Shown here one piece after another: positions 17,777 through 26,748 of a stretch of 64,000 bases of DNA. How positions within the stretch are numbered: the stretch's first letter is position 1; every line of letters starts with the position of its first letter. The notes below the pieces were generated by a model. That model was not told where the DNA came from. It did not search any database and saw nothing but the letters and a program-made list of their open reading frames with translations. The translations under genes and the position numbers were made by a program. The stretch is taken from positions 1-64,000 of the forward strand of contig JAGUXX010000145.1 in NCBI GenBank assembly GCA_020061585.1. The letters run 5' to 3'. This stretch comes from Betaproteobacteria bacterium (GTDB taxonomy: Bacteria; Pseudomonadota; Gammaproteobacteria; Burkholderiales; Thiobacillaceae).

Positions 17777-18568
17777 CTATTTATTCATGGATGTTGCAAT
17801 GTATTTACCAGCCTTGTTGTCACACCTACTGATCAATGCAGCGCGCGCGTTATCGTAGGCCACAACTGCCTGATCCAATAAAGTCGACGGCAGTTCAATA
17901 CCCGAATAATCGTGCTGACTCTTGCTAATACGACCTGTATTCATAAGATCTGATGGATCACCCGCCTGCGGCGCACCCGTCTTGTTGAACAAGTTGTATT
18001 CTGGCTTGAGTGGCTGACTCAACTCCAGCCAATCGCTTAAATTATTGAGCGTATCGGTCGTGCTTTCAATCAAATCCTCAGCATCAAGATAATAATAACC
18101 ATGGGGCGCCGCTGCGGCAATTACAGCCAAGTCATTTAACCGGTCTTTGTAATATTCCACCGCACCCACCGCTTGCGAAAATGCATGAGACGAATCAATC
18201 TTCTTGTAAAGATCCATAATGCTTTTTATACTTTGCCGCGCACCCCGCAACATAAAAATACATTTTGTATCCTGACGCGCGAGAATTTCCGGCGCCACAA
18301 TGCAATACTCATGGAGCAATTTGTCGAAAAAAAATCGAGAAGTCGGCTTGAGCGAGTGATTCTCCAGATACAGGAGTTTCTGACGCCACAAGCTTTTCCA
18401 ACTGTAATAGCCTATGTGCATCTCGTAATAGCCCTCGATGTCCGGGTGGCTGCCGAGGATGTGTCCGAACAAGCTGGTATTGGCCCGCATGTGACTGAAC
18501 AAGAAAATATTCTTGTGGGCGAACAAGTGCCTCGGGCTAAGGATCAGGCGGGACAGTTCTTTAATCAT
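17777..18568 (-). CDS. Sulfotransferase family protein
   Basis: 263 residues. The N-terminal PAPS-binding region reads I-F-L-F-S-H-M-R-A-N-T-S-L-F-G-H-I-L-G-S-H-P, a sulfotransferase-like 5' phosphosulfate loop. The 3' phosphate region may be the F-M-L-R-G-A-R-Q-S-I-K-S segment. It would move sulfate from PAPS to a glycan hydroxyl. A second sulfotransferase lies at 25890-26738. It overlaps the start region of the adjacent GT2 gene's end by eight bases. Confidence 0.8.
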   Translation of the reverse strand: MIKELSRLILSPRHLFAHKNIFLFSHMRANTSLFGHILGSHPDIEGYYEMHIGYYSWKSLWRQKLLYLENHSLKPTSRFFFDKLLHEYCIVAPEILARQDTKCIFMLRGARQSIKSIMDLYKKIDSSHAFSQAVGAVEYYKDRLNDLAVIAAAAPHGYYYLDAEDLIESTTDTLNNLSDWLELSQPLKPEYNLFNKTGAPQAGDPSDLMNTGRISKSQHDYSGIELPSTLLDQAVVAYDNARAALISRCDNKAGKYIATSMNK

Positions 18569-19583
18569 GATCAGAGATTTTTTTGCGAGGCCTGAGACTA
18601 CGAATGAAGCAGTAAAGAGAAAAGAACAGCCACTTTGCCCCCGGAGCCACGCCTAGGGCCTGAGCAGCATAATAGCGGGCGGTTTCCCACTCCTGCTTAT
18701 CAGCCAATTCCTGCGAGATCTTTTTTAACGCATATGCCTTGTGGCGGTGTGCGTGAGCCCGGATAAGGAAGTGCCTGGAAAATAACGCTGCCTTGTCCAA
18801 CACCCGGATTTGCAACAATCGTTTTTCAAGCATTCCAACAGAGGTAGTCAAGTTTACCGCTTTGCCAGGATCAGGAACACGATGGAATGATGTAACACAG
18901 GGGTGGTGCAGCATCATGCGTGCATGATCGATCAGGCGTAAATAGATGTCACGGTCTTGCTCCCAGCGTATGCTTTCATCCATCCCGCCCAGTTGTTCCA
19001 AAAGGGTTTTTCGCACGGTCAGGCAGTTCATGTGGCAGAAACCGGAGGCGCTCATCAAGTCAGAGACAGTGACTTCATAGCAACCATTTGAGTCCGCTTT
19101 CTTTCCTCGCGCAACCAGCTCTTTGGCGAGCCCTTCAAGCCAAACAGGACCAGTAACCTGTTTGTCGTTGATCCAGGCCTGTTGATTGGTCATGTACAAA
19201 TCGACTTGCTTGCCACCATCCGTCTTGTTGGTGATAGAAATGGCCGCACGGCTCAGATGCTGGGGATCAACCCATTTATCGTCGTCATCCAGAAAACAGA
19301 TGAAGTCGCCCTTGGCAAGCTCCAGGCCGCAATTATGTGAATATCCCGGTCCGTGCCCCTTAGGACGGTAGACCAAACTGAGGACAGAGAGGCGAGAGCC
19401 TAACGTTTGCTTGGCTTTGTCCCAAATTTGTTGGTATTCGACCATGGCACTTTCTGAAGAACCGTCGTTCACAACAATGATCTCGAAAAATGGGTAGTCC
19501 TGTGAAATCACTGAGTCCAGGGCATCTGCGAACAGGCCCGGACGGTCACGGGTGGCCAGAATGACGGAAAAGGCAAGCGTCAT
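18561..19583 (-). CDS. Glycosyltransferase family 2
   Basis: 340 residues from the ATG at 19583, which overlaps the TGA of the ATP-grasp gene (ATGA). The upstream in-frame extension lies inside that gene and is not used. The GT-A core shows F-S-V-I-L-A-T-R-D-R-P, V-V-N-D-G-S-S-E and the metal site F-L-D-D-D-D-K-W. A helical C-terminal segment follows. It is coupled to the upstream ATP-grasp/phosphatase fusion and to the sulfotransferase. Confidence 0.88.
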   Translation of the reverse strand: MTLAFSVILATRDRPGLFADALDSVISQDYPFFEIIVVNDGSSESAMVEYQQIWDKAKQTLGSRLSVLSLVYRPKGHGPGYSHNCGLELAKGDFICFLDDDDKWVDPQHLSRAAISITNKTDGGKQVDLYMTNQQAWINDKQVTGPVWLEGLAKELVARGKKADSNGCYEVTVSDLMSASGFCHMNCLTVRKTLLEQLGGMDESIRWEQDRDIYLRLIDHARMMLHHPCVTSFHRVPDPGKAVNLTTSVGMLEKRLLQIRVLDKAALFSRHFLIRAHAHRHKAYALKKISQELADKQEWETARYYAAQALGVAPGAKWLFFSLYCFIRSLRPRKKISDHD

Positions 19584-21319
19584 GGTCGGGCGTTTTTCTG
19601 AAGTATTTCTGCAAGGTGGTCTACGCAACGGATAACTTGGTGGCAGACCTGCTCGTACACGCCCCGTGCCTTGCCGTAGGGGTCGAGGATTTCCAGAGAG
19701 CCGCCGACCATAGGCCCGGCATTCATCAGAAAGGCCTTGTCCGCCGCCTGGGGAAATGCCTGGCGCAGACGCTGCAGATGTTTCTGTTCCATCACGAAGA
19801 CGATGTCGCTGTCGGCCAGCATTGCGGCATCGATGCGGTGCGAGGCCCAGCCGCACAGATCCACCTGGGCATTGCCAGCCACTTCCACCATCACTGGATC
19901 AGCGGGACGACCAGCCTCTTCATGAAAGCCCGCCGACACTGCCTTGACGCTGGATTTGAGGTGGCGCTGGACGAAACAGCGTTCCGCCAAGGCGCTGCGG
20001 TTAATGTTGCCATAGCACACAAACAGGATCTGGCGCGCCTGGCCCAGCCGTCGTGCGACCTCGCCATTCCGCCAGGCCTGGCGCTGGGCTTGGCGTTCGC
20101 GCTTGTCTGCCAGCAGGCGTTTGACCCGGTCGGTCTGTTCCCGCCAGATGCGGGCCAGATCCACCAAGCCGGGCTTGGGATCCCGCCATTGCTGCACGTC
20201 GAAATAGTGACGAGGGGAAAACACCCGCAAGGCATCCCGCAACATGCTGCCCTTGCTTGGGAAAGTCACAAGTTCCGGCGGTCCGTCCCGACGCAGCACC
20301 ATCTCGTGCCAGTAAAGGTCACTGGAGATCTTGCGGCAATAAACTTCCTGCCGAGCCGGAGGCTGCGGAGTGACCTTCCCCTGAGTGTAGAGTTCATAGA
20401 GCATGACCGGAAAGTCGGCCCCGGCGGCGATGGCCAGGGGCAGGGAGCCCCAGAAACGGCCATTGATCTCCATGAGAGAAAGGCGGCGTTCGCTCGGAAT
20501 CCATTTAAATTCCACCATTGCGACCCCGTGCCATTTCAGCGCGGCCATCAACTTGCGCGAGGCTTCGAGCAGTTCCGGCTCTATGGCCACGCTCTTACGC
20601 AGGCTACTGCCACCGCCAGTAAGGGGAACCTCATGGAGACGCTGGTGCTGGAAAGCAAAGACAACTTCCCCCCGATCCGCGATCAATTCGATACCCACCC
20701 CGACACCACCTACGTATTCCTGGAGCAAGAGAGGGCCGTAGCGCAGAAACTGTTCCGCCTTGTCCTGGAGTTCTCGAGAATTGAAAGCGTAGGCCACACT
20801 TAACTGCCGGCGTTCGGTGCCGTCGGCACCGATGGACCGGACGGGCTTGAGGACCAAGGGCATGCTCATGCCCTGGCTGGTCTGCTCCAAGTCAACCAGA
20901 TTGTCGACCTCCACGCTGCGGGGGGCCGGGATGCCCAACTGGGCAGCCAGGGCCAAGGTACGGTCCTTGTTCAGGGCCACGGCCAGGGCTTCGGTAGGGG
21001 CGATGGTGATCCGCCCGCCACCGGGGTGCTTTAGCAGGGTTTGCAAAGGTACTACTGTGCGCTCAGTAATGGGGAAGATCAGTTGGTAGATATTCCTCTC
21101 CAGTAGATCAGCGCACCAAGCCAGGAACTCGGCCTCCTGGGTAAGCGGATCCGGGTAAATCAGCGTAGTGCGGCAATAGCGAGAATAGCTTGCAATGGCG
21201 TCAGGGGCAGAGCTGGCAACATTCACTTCAATACTCAACCGTCCAAGAGCACGAACTGCTGAAAGTGCCGGGATCATATCGCCATCAAGAACAAGAATTC
21301 GGTGAGCGTGTGCAGTCAT
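19580..21319 (-). CDS. ATP-grasp ligase fused to low-molecular-weight protein tyrosine phosphatase
   Basis: 579 residues in two parts. Residues 1-~400 are a carbamoyl-phosphate-synthase-like ATP-grasp ligase: P-L-V-L-K-P-V-R-S-I-G-A-D-G nucleotide loop, L-L-Q-E-Y-V-G-G-V-G-V-G, and metal-binding M-E-I-N-G-R-F-W-G-S. Residues ~430-579 are a low-molecular-weight tyrosine phosphatase: I-L-F-V-C-Y-G-N-I-N-R-S supplies the C-x5-R loop and L-D-P-Y-G the acid-loop Asp. The second loop cysteine common in the family is Asn here. The ATP-grasp part may join an amino acid or acyl group to a sugar; the phosphatase may act on the XrtA tyrosine kinase. Both roles are inferred. The start is the ATG at 21319, 45 bases after the flippase stop. 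Confidence 0.85.
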   Translation of the reverse strand: MTAHAHRILVLDGDMIPALSAVRALGRLSIEVNVASSAPDAIASYSRYCRTTLIYPDPLTQEAEFLAWCADLLERNIYQLIFPITERTVVPLQTLLKHPGGGRITIAPTEALAVALNKDRTLALAAQLGIPAPRSVEVDNLVDLEQTSQGMSMPLVLKPVRSIGADGTERRQLSVAYAFNSRELQDKAEQFLRYGPLLLQEYVGGVGVGIELIADRGEVVFAFQHQRLHEVPLTGGGSSLRKSVAIEPELLEASRKLMAALKWHGVAMVEFKWIPSERRLSLMEINGRFWGSLPLAIAAGADFPVMLYELYTQGKVTPQPPARQEVYCRKISSDLYWHEMVLRRDGPPELVTFPSKGSMLRDALRVFSPRHYFDVQQWRDPKPGLVDLARIWREQTDRVKRLLADKRERQAQRQAWRNGEVARRLGQARQILFVCYGNINRSALAERCFVQRHLKSSVKAVSAGFHEEAGRPADPVMVEVAGNAQVDLCGWASHRIDAAMLADSDIVFVMEQKHLQRLRQAFPQAADKAFLMNAGPMVGGSLEILDPYGKARGVYEQVCHQVIRCVDHLAEILQKNARP

Positions 21320-21363
21320 CAGAACGTGTTGTGGCAAAGAGGTGGTAGCGTTGTGATTGATAG

Positions 21364-22791
21364 TCAAGACTTGAATGAATTTAAAATGCTTGTAATTGTT
21401 GGCCTCTCGAAAATATAGATAATGATCGAATAGAATACAACTCCGGATAGAATCTTCAAGGCAAAGCCGAGTGCGCTGGACGAGATGATGATGGTCGATG
21501 ACAAATACACAACAAAACACATCGCCAACGAATAAATTATTGGTTTTGCCACGGTCACAAGATACAATTTAAGGGATATCTTTGAGTAATACAAAGATAA
21601 CGACAAACCAAGCAAGCTGGATATGGTACCGGATATGGCATAGCCTAGGGCTATAGCGGTAATTCCATATGGCAACAATATGGCAAGCAGGACAAGATAG
21701 GCAAGCGTACTGCCAGTTGCCAGCCAAAACACAAGTTTAGCCTTGCCATGAATCAAAAGAATAGGGCCGGATATGCCGCTGACGCTTTGTATAATAAATG
21801 TGACGCTCATGATCTGAAGCAAAGTCGCGAGACCACTCCAGTTGGAGCCGAATATTATGTCAACAATATCTCTTGCTACCAGCATGATGCCGAAATAAAG
21901 AGGAAAGGTGAGCAAAGCGGTTTTATTTGTGGCGGCCAAAATAGCCACAGCCAACCGCCCCTTGTCGTCTTGTATCTTTGCAAGCAAGGGAAATAACACA
22001 CGAGTGACAGTGCTGGTTATCAAATGCATCGGTGCATAAAGAATGGTCTGCGCCATGCCATATAAACCGAGATCTCCGGGACTAAGGGCTTTTCCTATGA
22101 TTGCCGTGTCCGCCCTATTCCGAGCATACGTAATCAGCCCTGACCCGAGCAGGTACGAACCCATCTTGATGACTTCCGCGGCTGATGAGAGGCGAAATAT
22201 GAAGGACGGAAGCCACTTTGTTTGGTACAGCATTAGCGCCAAACTGACAATATTTCCGATAATTGGCTGAAAAACCAATCCCCATATACCAAAGCCTATG
22301 AATACCAGGTAGACGGCACTGATTGCGCCAAACACACTGCCGATCGTCTGGGACAACGCAATTTCTTTGTATGCCAAATTGAATTGAAGCAATGCCAATG
22401 GAATGGGCGATATAAAAACGATGATCAGACCTACCGACGATACCTCCAAATATTTTGCCATATGCGGCGTGTTGTAGAATTCCGCCGCGCAAGAGGACAG
22501 AAAAAACAAAGCGGAGGCCAGAATAACTCCGATGCCGGCGGCAATCCAGAAACATGTGCTCAAAAGGGTTTTGTCATTTTTTTGTGTTTTGACAATACCG
22601 GTGGCAATACTTAAATCGCCAAGCGTGTGAGCCAGTCCGATCAGCAGCATGACGAGCGAGAACAAACCTATATCAGCGGGGGTTAGCTGACTGGCCACAT
22701 AGAATGTAGTTAGCATTGAAATGACCTGCTTGGCGCCTAGCGCCAAGCCTGTAAAATAAGCACCTTTTATTCCTATTTTTGCAAGGCTCAT
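21364..22791 (-). CDS. Polysaccharide flippase (Wzx-like, MATE/MOP superfamily)
   Basis: 475 residues with about 12-14 hydrophobic segments throughout. The N-terminus reads G-I-K-G-A-Y-F-T-G-L-A-L-G-A-K-Q, typical of the oligosaccharide flippase family, with L-G-S-G-L-I-T-Y-A-R-N-R-A-D-T in the middle (RfbX-like). It would move lipid-linked repeat units across the inner membrane. The gene is markedly AT-rich, like the neighbours at 22.8-25.0 kb. No Wzy polymerase other than the O-ligase-like gene at 26749 is seen nearby. Confidence 0.9.
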   Translation of the reverse strand: MSLAKIGIKGAYFTGLALGAKQVISMLTTFYVASQLTPADIGLFSLVMLLIGLAHTLGDLSIATGIVKTQKNDKTLLSTCFWIAAGIGVILASALFFLSSCAAEFYNTPHMAKYLEVSSVGLIIVFISPIPLALLQFNLAYKEIALSQTIGSVFGAISAVYLVFIGFGIWGLVFQPIIGNIVSLALMLYQTKWLPSFIFRLSSAAEVIKMGSYLLGSGLITYARNRADTAIIGKALSPGDLGLYGMAQTILYAPMHLITSTVTRVLFPLLAKIQDDKGRLAVAILAATNKTALLTFPLYFGIMLVARDIVDIIFGSNWSGLATLLQIMSVTFIIQSVSGISGPILLIHGKAKLVFWLATGSTLAYLVLLAILLPYGITAIALGYAISGTISSLLGLSLSLYYSKISLKLYLVTVAKPIIYSLAMCFVVYLSSTIIISSSALGFALKILSGVVFYSIIIYIFERPTITSILNSFKS

Positions 22792-22882
22792 GTCAATTGC
22801 TATCGATCCATTTGGAAATAATACTGGAGTAGTGTTACAGTACAGCAGCCATTTGAATCGGTCTGCCGTCAGCCGCCAGGGT

Positions 22883-23737
22883 CTACGAAACTCGCGTGGA
22901 GCGCGGAGAATAAATTATATCGTGATAATCAGGGCAATGTTTCAGCTTTAAAACATCCTTTTCGTAAGCCTCAAGCATGAGTTTTTTGTTTTTCATCACA
23001 AAATGAATGCAACTGAACTTCCAGTTCACCCAAGCATTGATGCCCCCCGCGTTTCGCAATTCATCGGGAAACATCATGAACCAAATCATCCAGATTCTCA
23101 TGCCAAGTTTTTTTGCCAGTTCGTAGGCGGCCAAATCTTCCACGACGGGGTTTAGTTCGGGGAGCAAGTCGGGCAACTTTGTACTTGATAGCGCATGCGA
23201 GATCCGATTTATTGCGGACACTCGAAAAAAATAACATCCACCCTGCGTGTATTTGAAGTCTATAAAATGTCCGTCTCCGATCAAATCGGCATCGCATCTT
23301 GAAATAGCTTTAAATATCTTGTCATTAATAAAAAATACGTCCGAATCCACTCTGGCTATAAAATCATCTTCCAGCGCCTCATCGGCCGTTTGTTTATAGG
23401 CTTGCCAGATACTTTCAATCTGTTTGTGCCCCCACCCCATGCTTTTTGGCCAGTCAATTATTTTCGCATCCGGGAATATTTGCCAAATATAGTCTTTTTG
23501 CTGCCTAGAAAGAGGCTGTTCTTCATCACTGAATATGCGGATTTTGATCGCGGTGTTTTTTTGTATGCGTTGAATACTGTGCAACGAACAGTAGAGATAG
23601 TTGAAATATGATTCACAACTAAAAAAGCAAAGATAGAATGTGGGTGACTTCCTTTTGCCTGAAATCGTCAGCAGACCACGCTGCATGATCTGGGTTACGA
23701 ATTTTGGTATTTGCTTGACTGTGATTGGAATTCGCAT
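22883..23737 (-). CDS. Putative GT-A type glycosyltransferase, family not recognised
   Basis: 284 residues from M-R-I-P-I-T-V-K-Q (the in-frame extension to 23776 is less likely). A nucleotide-diphosphosugar fold is suggested by I-R-I-F-S-D-E-E and by the DxD-like R-V-D-S-D-V-F-F-I-N-D. W-P-K-S-M-G-W-G-H-K and the aspartate-rich G-D-G-H-F-I-D-F are also visible. I do not recognise a named family. Its position between the flippase and the RgpF-like gene supports a role in glycan assembly. The gene is AT-rich. Confidence 0.6.
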   Translation of the reverse strand: MRIPITVKQIPKFVTQIMQRGLLTISGKRKSPTFYLCFFSCESYFNYLYCSLHSIQRIQKNTAIKIRIFSDEEQPLSRQQKDYIWQIFPDAKIIDWPKSMGWGHKQIESIWQAYKQTADEALEDDFIARVDSDVFFINDKIFKAISRCDADLIGDGHFIDFKYTQGGCYFFRVSAINRISHALSSTKLPDLLPELNPVVEDLAAYELAKKLGMRIWMIWFMMFPDELRNAGGINAWVNWKFSCIHFVMKNKKLMLEAYEKDVLKLKHCPDYHDIIYSPRSTRVS

Positions 23738-23826
23738 GTATGACCTGGTGCCTGGATGGCGAGTGGGTGGTGTCAACTGATCGACTCCGACTGCAAGTGC
23801 TTAGCTTGTTCCTTTACTGATTGCAT

Positions 23827-24975
23827 TCAGCTTGTTAGGGTAGCGCACTCCACGGAGTATCCTTGATTAGCCACGTACGCTGGCAGAAGCCTCTCAAACG
23901 CATGCGCTATCGTTCCATCCGCTTGGCCATGTTCAATGGGAAAAGGCAATGCTTCCACTTCTAAGTCATCTGGGAGAGTCATTGCTTTTGGATTGAACCA
24001 AAACATCGTCCCGGCAAAAAATGGATGATGTGCGGAGCTGGGCAGATTCAGCCAACTACGGACCTGCTTGATGCTTGCGGAGTTCATGGTATTGTAGAGT
24101 TTATGATTTTGATCAATCAGGAAGTCCTTTGGGCCAATCATCCCGATCGCCCCTGATGACCTGAAACGCGAAATTATGTTGAAGATCGTATTTTCGTTGC
24201 CCACAAGGGCTGTTAGCGTGTCATTCAGCCATTTGTTTCCGCGACTGGAATGCGGGCTCTTTTTAGTGTGAAGTTTGCATACCGCATCATATTGACCGAG
24301 CACGCCGGACTTGATTATTTTTAAAAATGGCTTTATGTCTCGCCCCGAATTGTCTACTGCAAAAACCCGGGTTTCCGGAAATTCATTGATGATATGTTTA
24401 ATTGTTGGCGAGCATATAAATGTTGGCGCGCTTATATATAGATGCCATGGTTCTGGTATTTGTTCAAGATGGCTGCGTATTATTGGCCAGATGTCCGGGT
24501 AGTATAGGTGGATATATATCGCTATCTTTGTAGCGCGGCTTCGCGCTTCGCCGGGGTTCAGTTTTGGTATGGTCTCTTGGTCCAGGCAAGTGTTGGCCGA
24601 TGAGATGAGCCGTAGAATCTTGTCTGAGGTGTTTAATTCTGGAAATTGTTGCCTTGCGTAGTCCGGGTCTATGGCAGGGTGCTTGAGTGACATGCCGTCG
24701 CCGTCTTGCAGGATCGATATTGGCAACATCCATGGGTAGTTCAATGGTTTTATTATGTCCAGAATGAGCCCAGAATTTGCGCAGGCTGTTTCTATTTCAA
24801 CCAGGTTCCTGTAGGATTTTATACCGTACTTGACCAATCTTGCATTGAGTTCGACATTTAGTCGTATTATGGCTATCGCTTTTTTTAATGGCGACATGCG
24901 CCGCGCTCGAATGTACTGAGCACTTAGAGATGCCTGCATTATGGTTAGCGCCAACAAGCCACGTTTAACTGTCAT
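23827..24975 (-). CDS. Rhamnan synthesis protein F (RgpF)-like glycosyltransferase
   Basis: 382 residues. The region from about residue 140 on matches the RgpF family: I-A-I-Y-I-H-L-Y-Y-P-D-I-W, the V-D-N-S-G-R-D-I-K-P-F-L loop, L-H-T-K-K-S-P-H, and a late F-A-G-T-M-F-W-F-N-P. RgpF-type enzymes add rhamnose side chains or link rhamnan. The N-terminal 130 residues are not recognised. The next gene begins two bases downstream, so they are co-translated. Confidence 0.85.
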   Translation of the reverse strand: MTVKRGLLALTIMQASLSAQYIRARRMSPLKKAIAIIRLNVELNARLVKYGIKSYRNLVEIETACANSGLILDIIKPLNYPWMLPISILQDGDGMSLKHPAIDPDYARQQFPELNTSDKILRLISSANTCLDQETIPKLNPGEARSRATKIAIYIHLYYPDIWPIIRSHLEQIPEPWHLYISAPTFICSPTIKHIINEFPETRVFAVDNSGRDIKPFLKIIKSGVLGQYDAVCKLHTKKSPHSSRGNKWLNDTLTALVGNENTIFNIISRFRSSGAIGMIGPKDFLIDQNHKLYNTMNSASIKQVRSWLNLPSSAHHPFFAGTMFWFNPKAMTLPDDLEVEALPFPIEHGQADGTIAHAFERLLPAYVANQGYSVECATLTS

Positions 24976-24977
24976 TT

Positions 24978-25877
24978 TTATTTATGTAGATTTTTTATTA
25001 TCGCATTAGCGGAGCTAATGTATTGTCCCGCCTCAAACCGGTGGGTGCCAAAAAAGTGGATCAGCCGGGCGTTCGAGATGTCTTTTCCCTTGCGCCAGAA
25101 AGGATAGGTATCGATAGGGAGAATGTAGGCATCGGGATGGTTGGCCACCAGGTAGTTGGAGGTAACCTGCTCGCTTCCCCATTCACTCCATTTTTCCTTG
25201 CCCAGGATGTCCTCCATGGCCACGGAGATGCTGTGTATTTTCTCGTTTGACAGGGTGCCCGGCGCATATCCCGCGAAACCAGCGCAGCCGTGTACATACA
25301 GGCGCCCGAACCCCGGAGGCAGCTTGTAAATGTTCTGCTCCGACAAGGCCTGGACGTGATCCTGGGTCCAGTTGGCCGACATGTCACGGATGTCTTCCAG
25401 CGACACCACCTTTTCGCCGCCAGGTGTACCCATGGTGAAGGTGATGTTCCGGTTGATGCAGTCCCGTACCTCAACCGGATCACCCGTGGTGATGGTGTCG
25501 GCGTCCAGTTGTATCAAATAGTTCGCGGAGTTCAATGCGGCGATGGTCAGGAACCGTTCCCAGCACCCCCCCTTGGGGCAGGGTCCGGTATCGACCTGAC
25601 GGGTGCCGATGAATTCGATATTTTCGAAGTGCGCCCGCAACAGGCTCTGGTCCGCCACAGTCAGGCCGTCGTCCACGATGATGAACTTCATGGGGGTGAC
25701 ATAGCGGGCAAAGGATTTTGCCGCCACCAGATACATGGTGACGTCGGGATGATGGAGCTGTGTCAGGACAATCAGCCGGCTGTTCGGGTCGCAAGGGATC
25801 CGGGGGGTATCGCGTATGCTTCGGGCGCTGATGTCGAACCACTTCTTTCGGGCAGCTTTCTTGTAGGAATGAAACAT
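24978..25877 (-). CDS. Putative glycosyltransferase (GT-A fold), family not recognised
   Basis: 299 residues. Strand-loop patterns L-I-V-L-T-Q-L-H-H-P-D, F-I-I-V-D-D-G and the DxD motif Y-L-I-Q-L-D-A-D-T-I suggest a GT-A fold. A G-C-A-G-F-A-G-Y region and H-F-F-G-T-H-R-F near the end would fit an acceptor site. It has no signal peptide. Base composition here returns to GC-rich, unlike the preceding genes. The function beyond sugar transfer cannot be given. Confidence 0.65.
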   Translation of the reverse strand: MFHSYKKAARKKWFDISARSIRDTPRIPCDPNSRLIVLTQLHHPDVTMYLVAAKSFARYVTPMKFIIVDDGLTVADQSLLRAHFENIEFIGTRQVDTGPCPKGGCWERFLTIAALNSANYLIQLDADTITTGDPVEVRDCINRNITFTMGTPGGEKVVSLEDIRDMSANWTQDHVQALSEQNIYKLPPGFGRLYVHGCAGFAGYAPGTLSNEKIHSISVAMEDILGKEKWSEWGSEQVTSNYLVANHPDAYILPIDTYPFWRKGKDISNARLIHFFGTHRFEAGQYISSANAIIKNLHK

Positions 25878-25889
25878 GTCTTCGTCCTT

Positions 25890-26738
25890 TTATTGCGCGC
25901 TTCTAGTCCAGCCGGATATATCGAAACCTGTTGCCTCGCTCATTTTCTGGTTGTAAGGCTGGAAGTGGCGGGCAAGTTCCAGCCGGTCTTCCTGTCTCAT
26001 GGGGGGAATGCCACGGCTGACCAAAGGTGCCAACCATCGTTTCACGGTGTCAGGCAGCAGCCGTGAGGCCAGTTCCATGAGACCCAGCTCGTGCATTTTC
26101 TGGCCGATTGGGTTGTATACGAAGCCTACATTTTTTGCCCGGGTCGCCTCCATTTCGGCAGAAGAGGGCAAGCCCAGGAAATCGAAACAACGCCGTGCCG
26201 CTTCACTTGGGGACTTCATGATTTCCTCGAAAGGCAGCAACAGGATAGCTTCCCGAGGAAAGAACGCCCAATACGCCTCCAGCTGTTGCAGGTAATGACT
26301 GGCACTCAGATACTGGGCATCCTCATGAATGGCTTGCATGAAAGGACGCTTCTCCCAGCCGGTGCGGGCATTGTGATTGTAGTGTGAGTAGGTGCGTGAC
26401 ACCGGTTCACGCAGTACGTAAATGAATCTGGCGGTCGGGTTGTAGGCGTGGATTTTCTCCGGGATGCCTCGGTATTTGTCACAGACCCGCTTGAACGGGA
26501 TGCCCACCTCGACGGGAGCGATGGTGTAGCTGGTGGAGGCATCGATGAGAATCTTCCGCTCCGGTTGGGAAAAGCGGGCGTGGTACCAATCCGGATCCCG
26601 CCCTTCCTTCTCGGTGAAGAAATGCGGCTCCTTGGGCGAAGACAGACAGATATCCGGATGCTGGGAGAGCAGGTCCGCCAGGGTCGTGGTACCGGCTTTC
26701 ATGGCGCCGATCATGAAGACATTGCACGTTGATGGCAT
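25890..26738 (-). CDS. Sulfotransferase (second in locus)
   Basis: 282 residues. The PAPS 5' phosphosulfate loop is clear: F-M-I-G-A-M-K-A-G-T-T-T-L (residues ~9-21), followed by Q-H-P-D-I. The 3' phosphate-binding strand is F-I-Y-V-L-R-E-P-V-S-R-T-Y-S-H-Y. This is the heparan-sulfate sulfotransferase-like fold and would sulfate a sugar or lipid. Together with the 17777 gene it predicts a sulfated exopolysaccharide. Confidence 0.92.
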   Translation of the reverse strand: MPSTCNVFMIGAMKAGTTTLADLLSQHPDICLSSPKEPHFFTEKEGRDPDWYHARFSQPERKILIDASTSYTIAPVEVGIPFKRVCDKYRGIPEKIHAYNPTARFIYVLREPVSRTYSHYNHNARTGWEKRPFMQAIHEDAQYLSASHYLQQLEAYWAFFPREAILLLPFEEIMKSPSEAARRCFDFLGLPSSAEMEATRAKNVGFVYNPIGQKMHELGLMELASRLLPDTVKRWLAPLVSRGIPPMRQEDRLELARHFQPYNQKMSEATGFDISGWTRSAQ

Positions 26739-26748
26739 GGTTCCGCGC

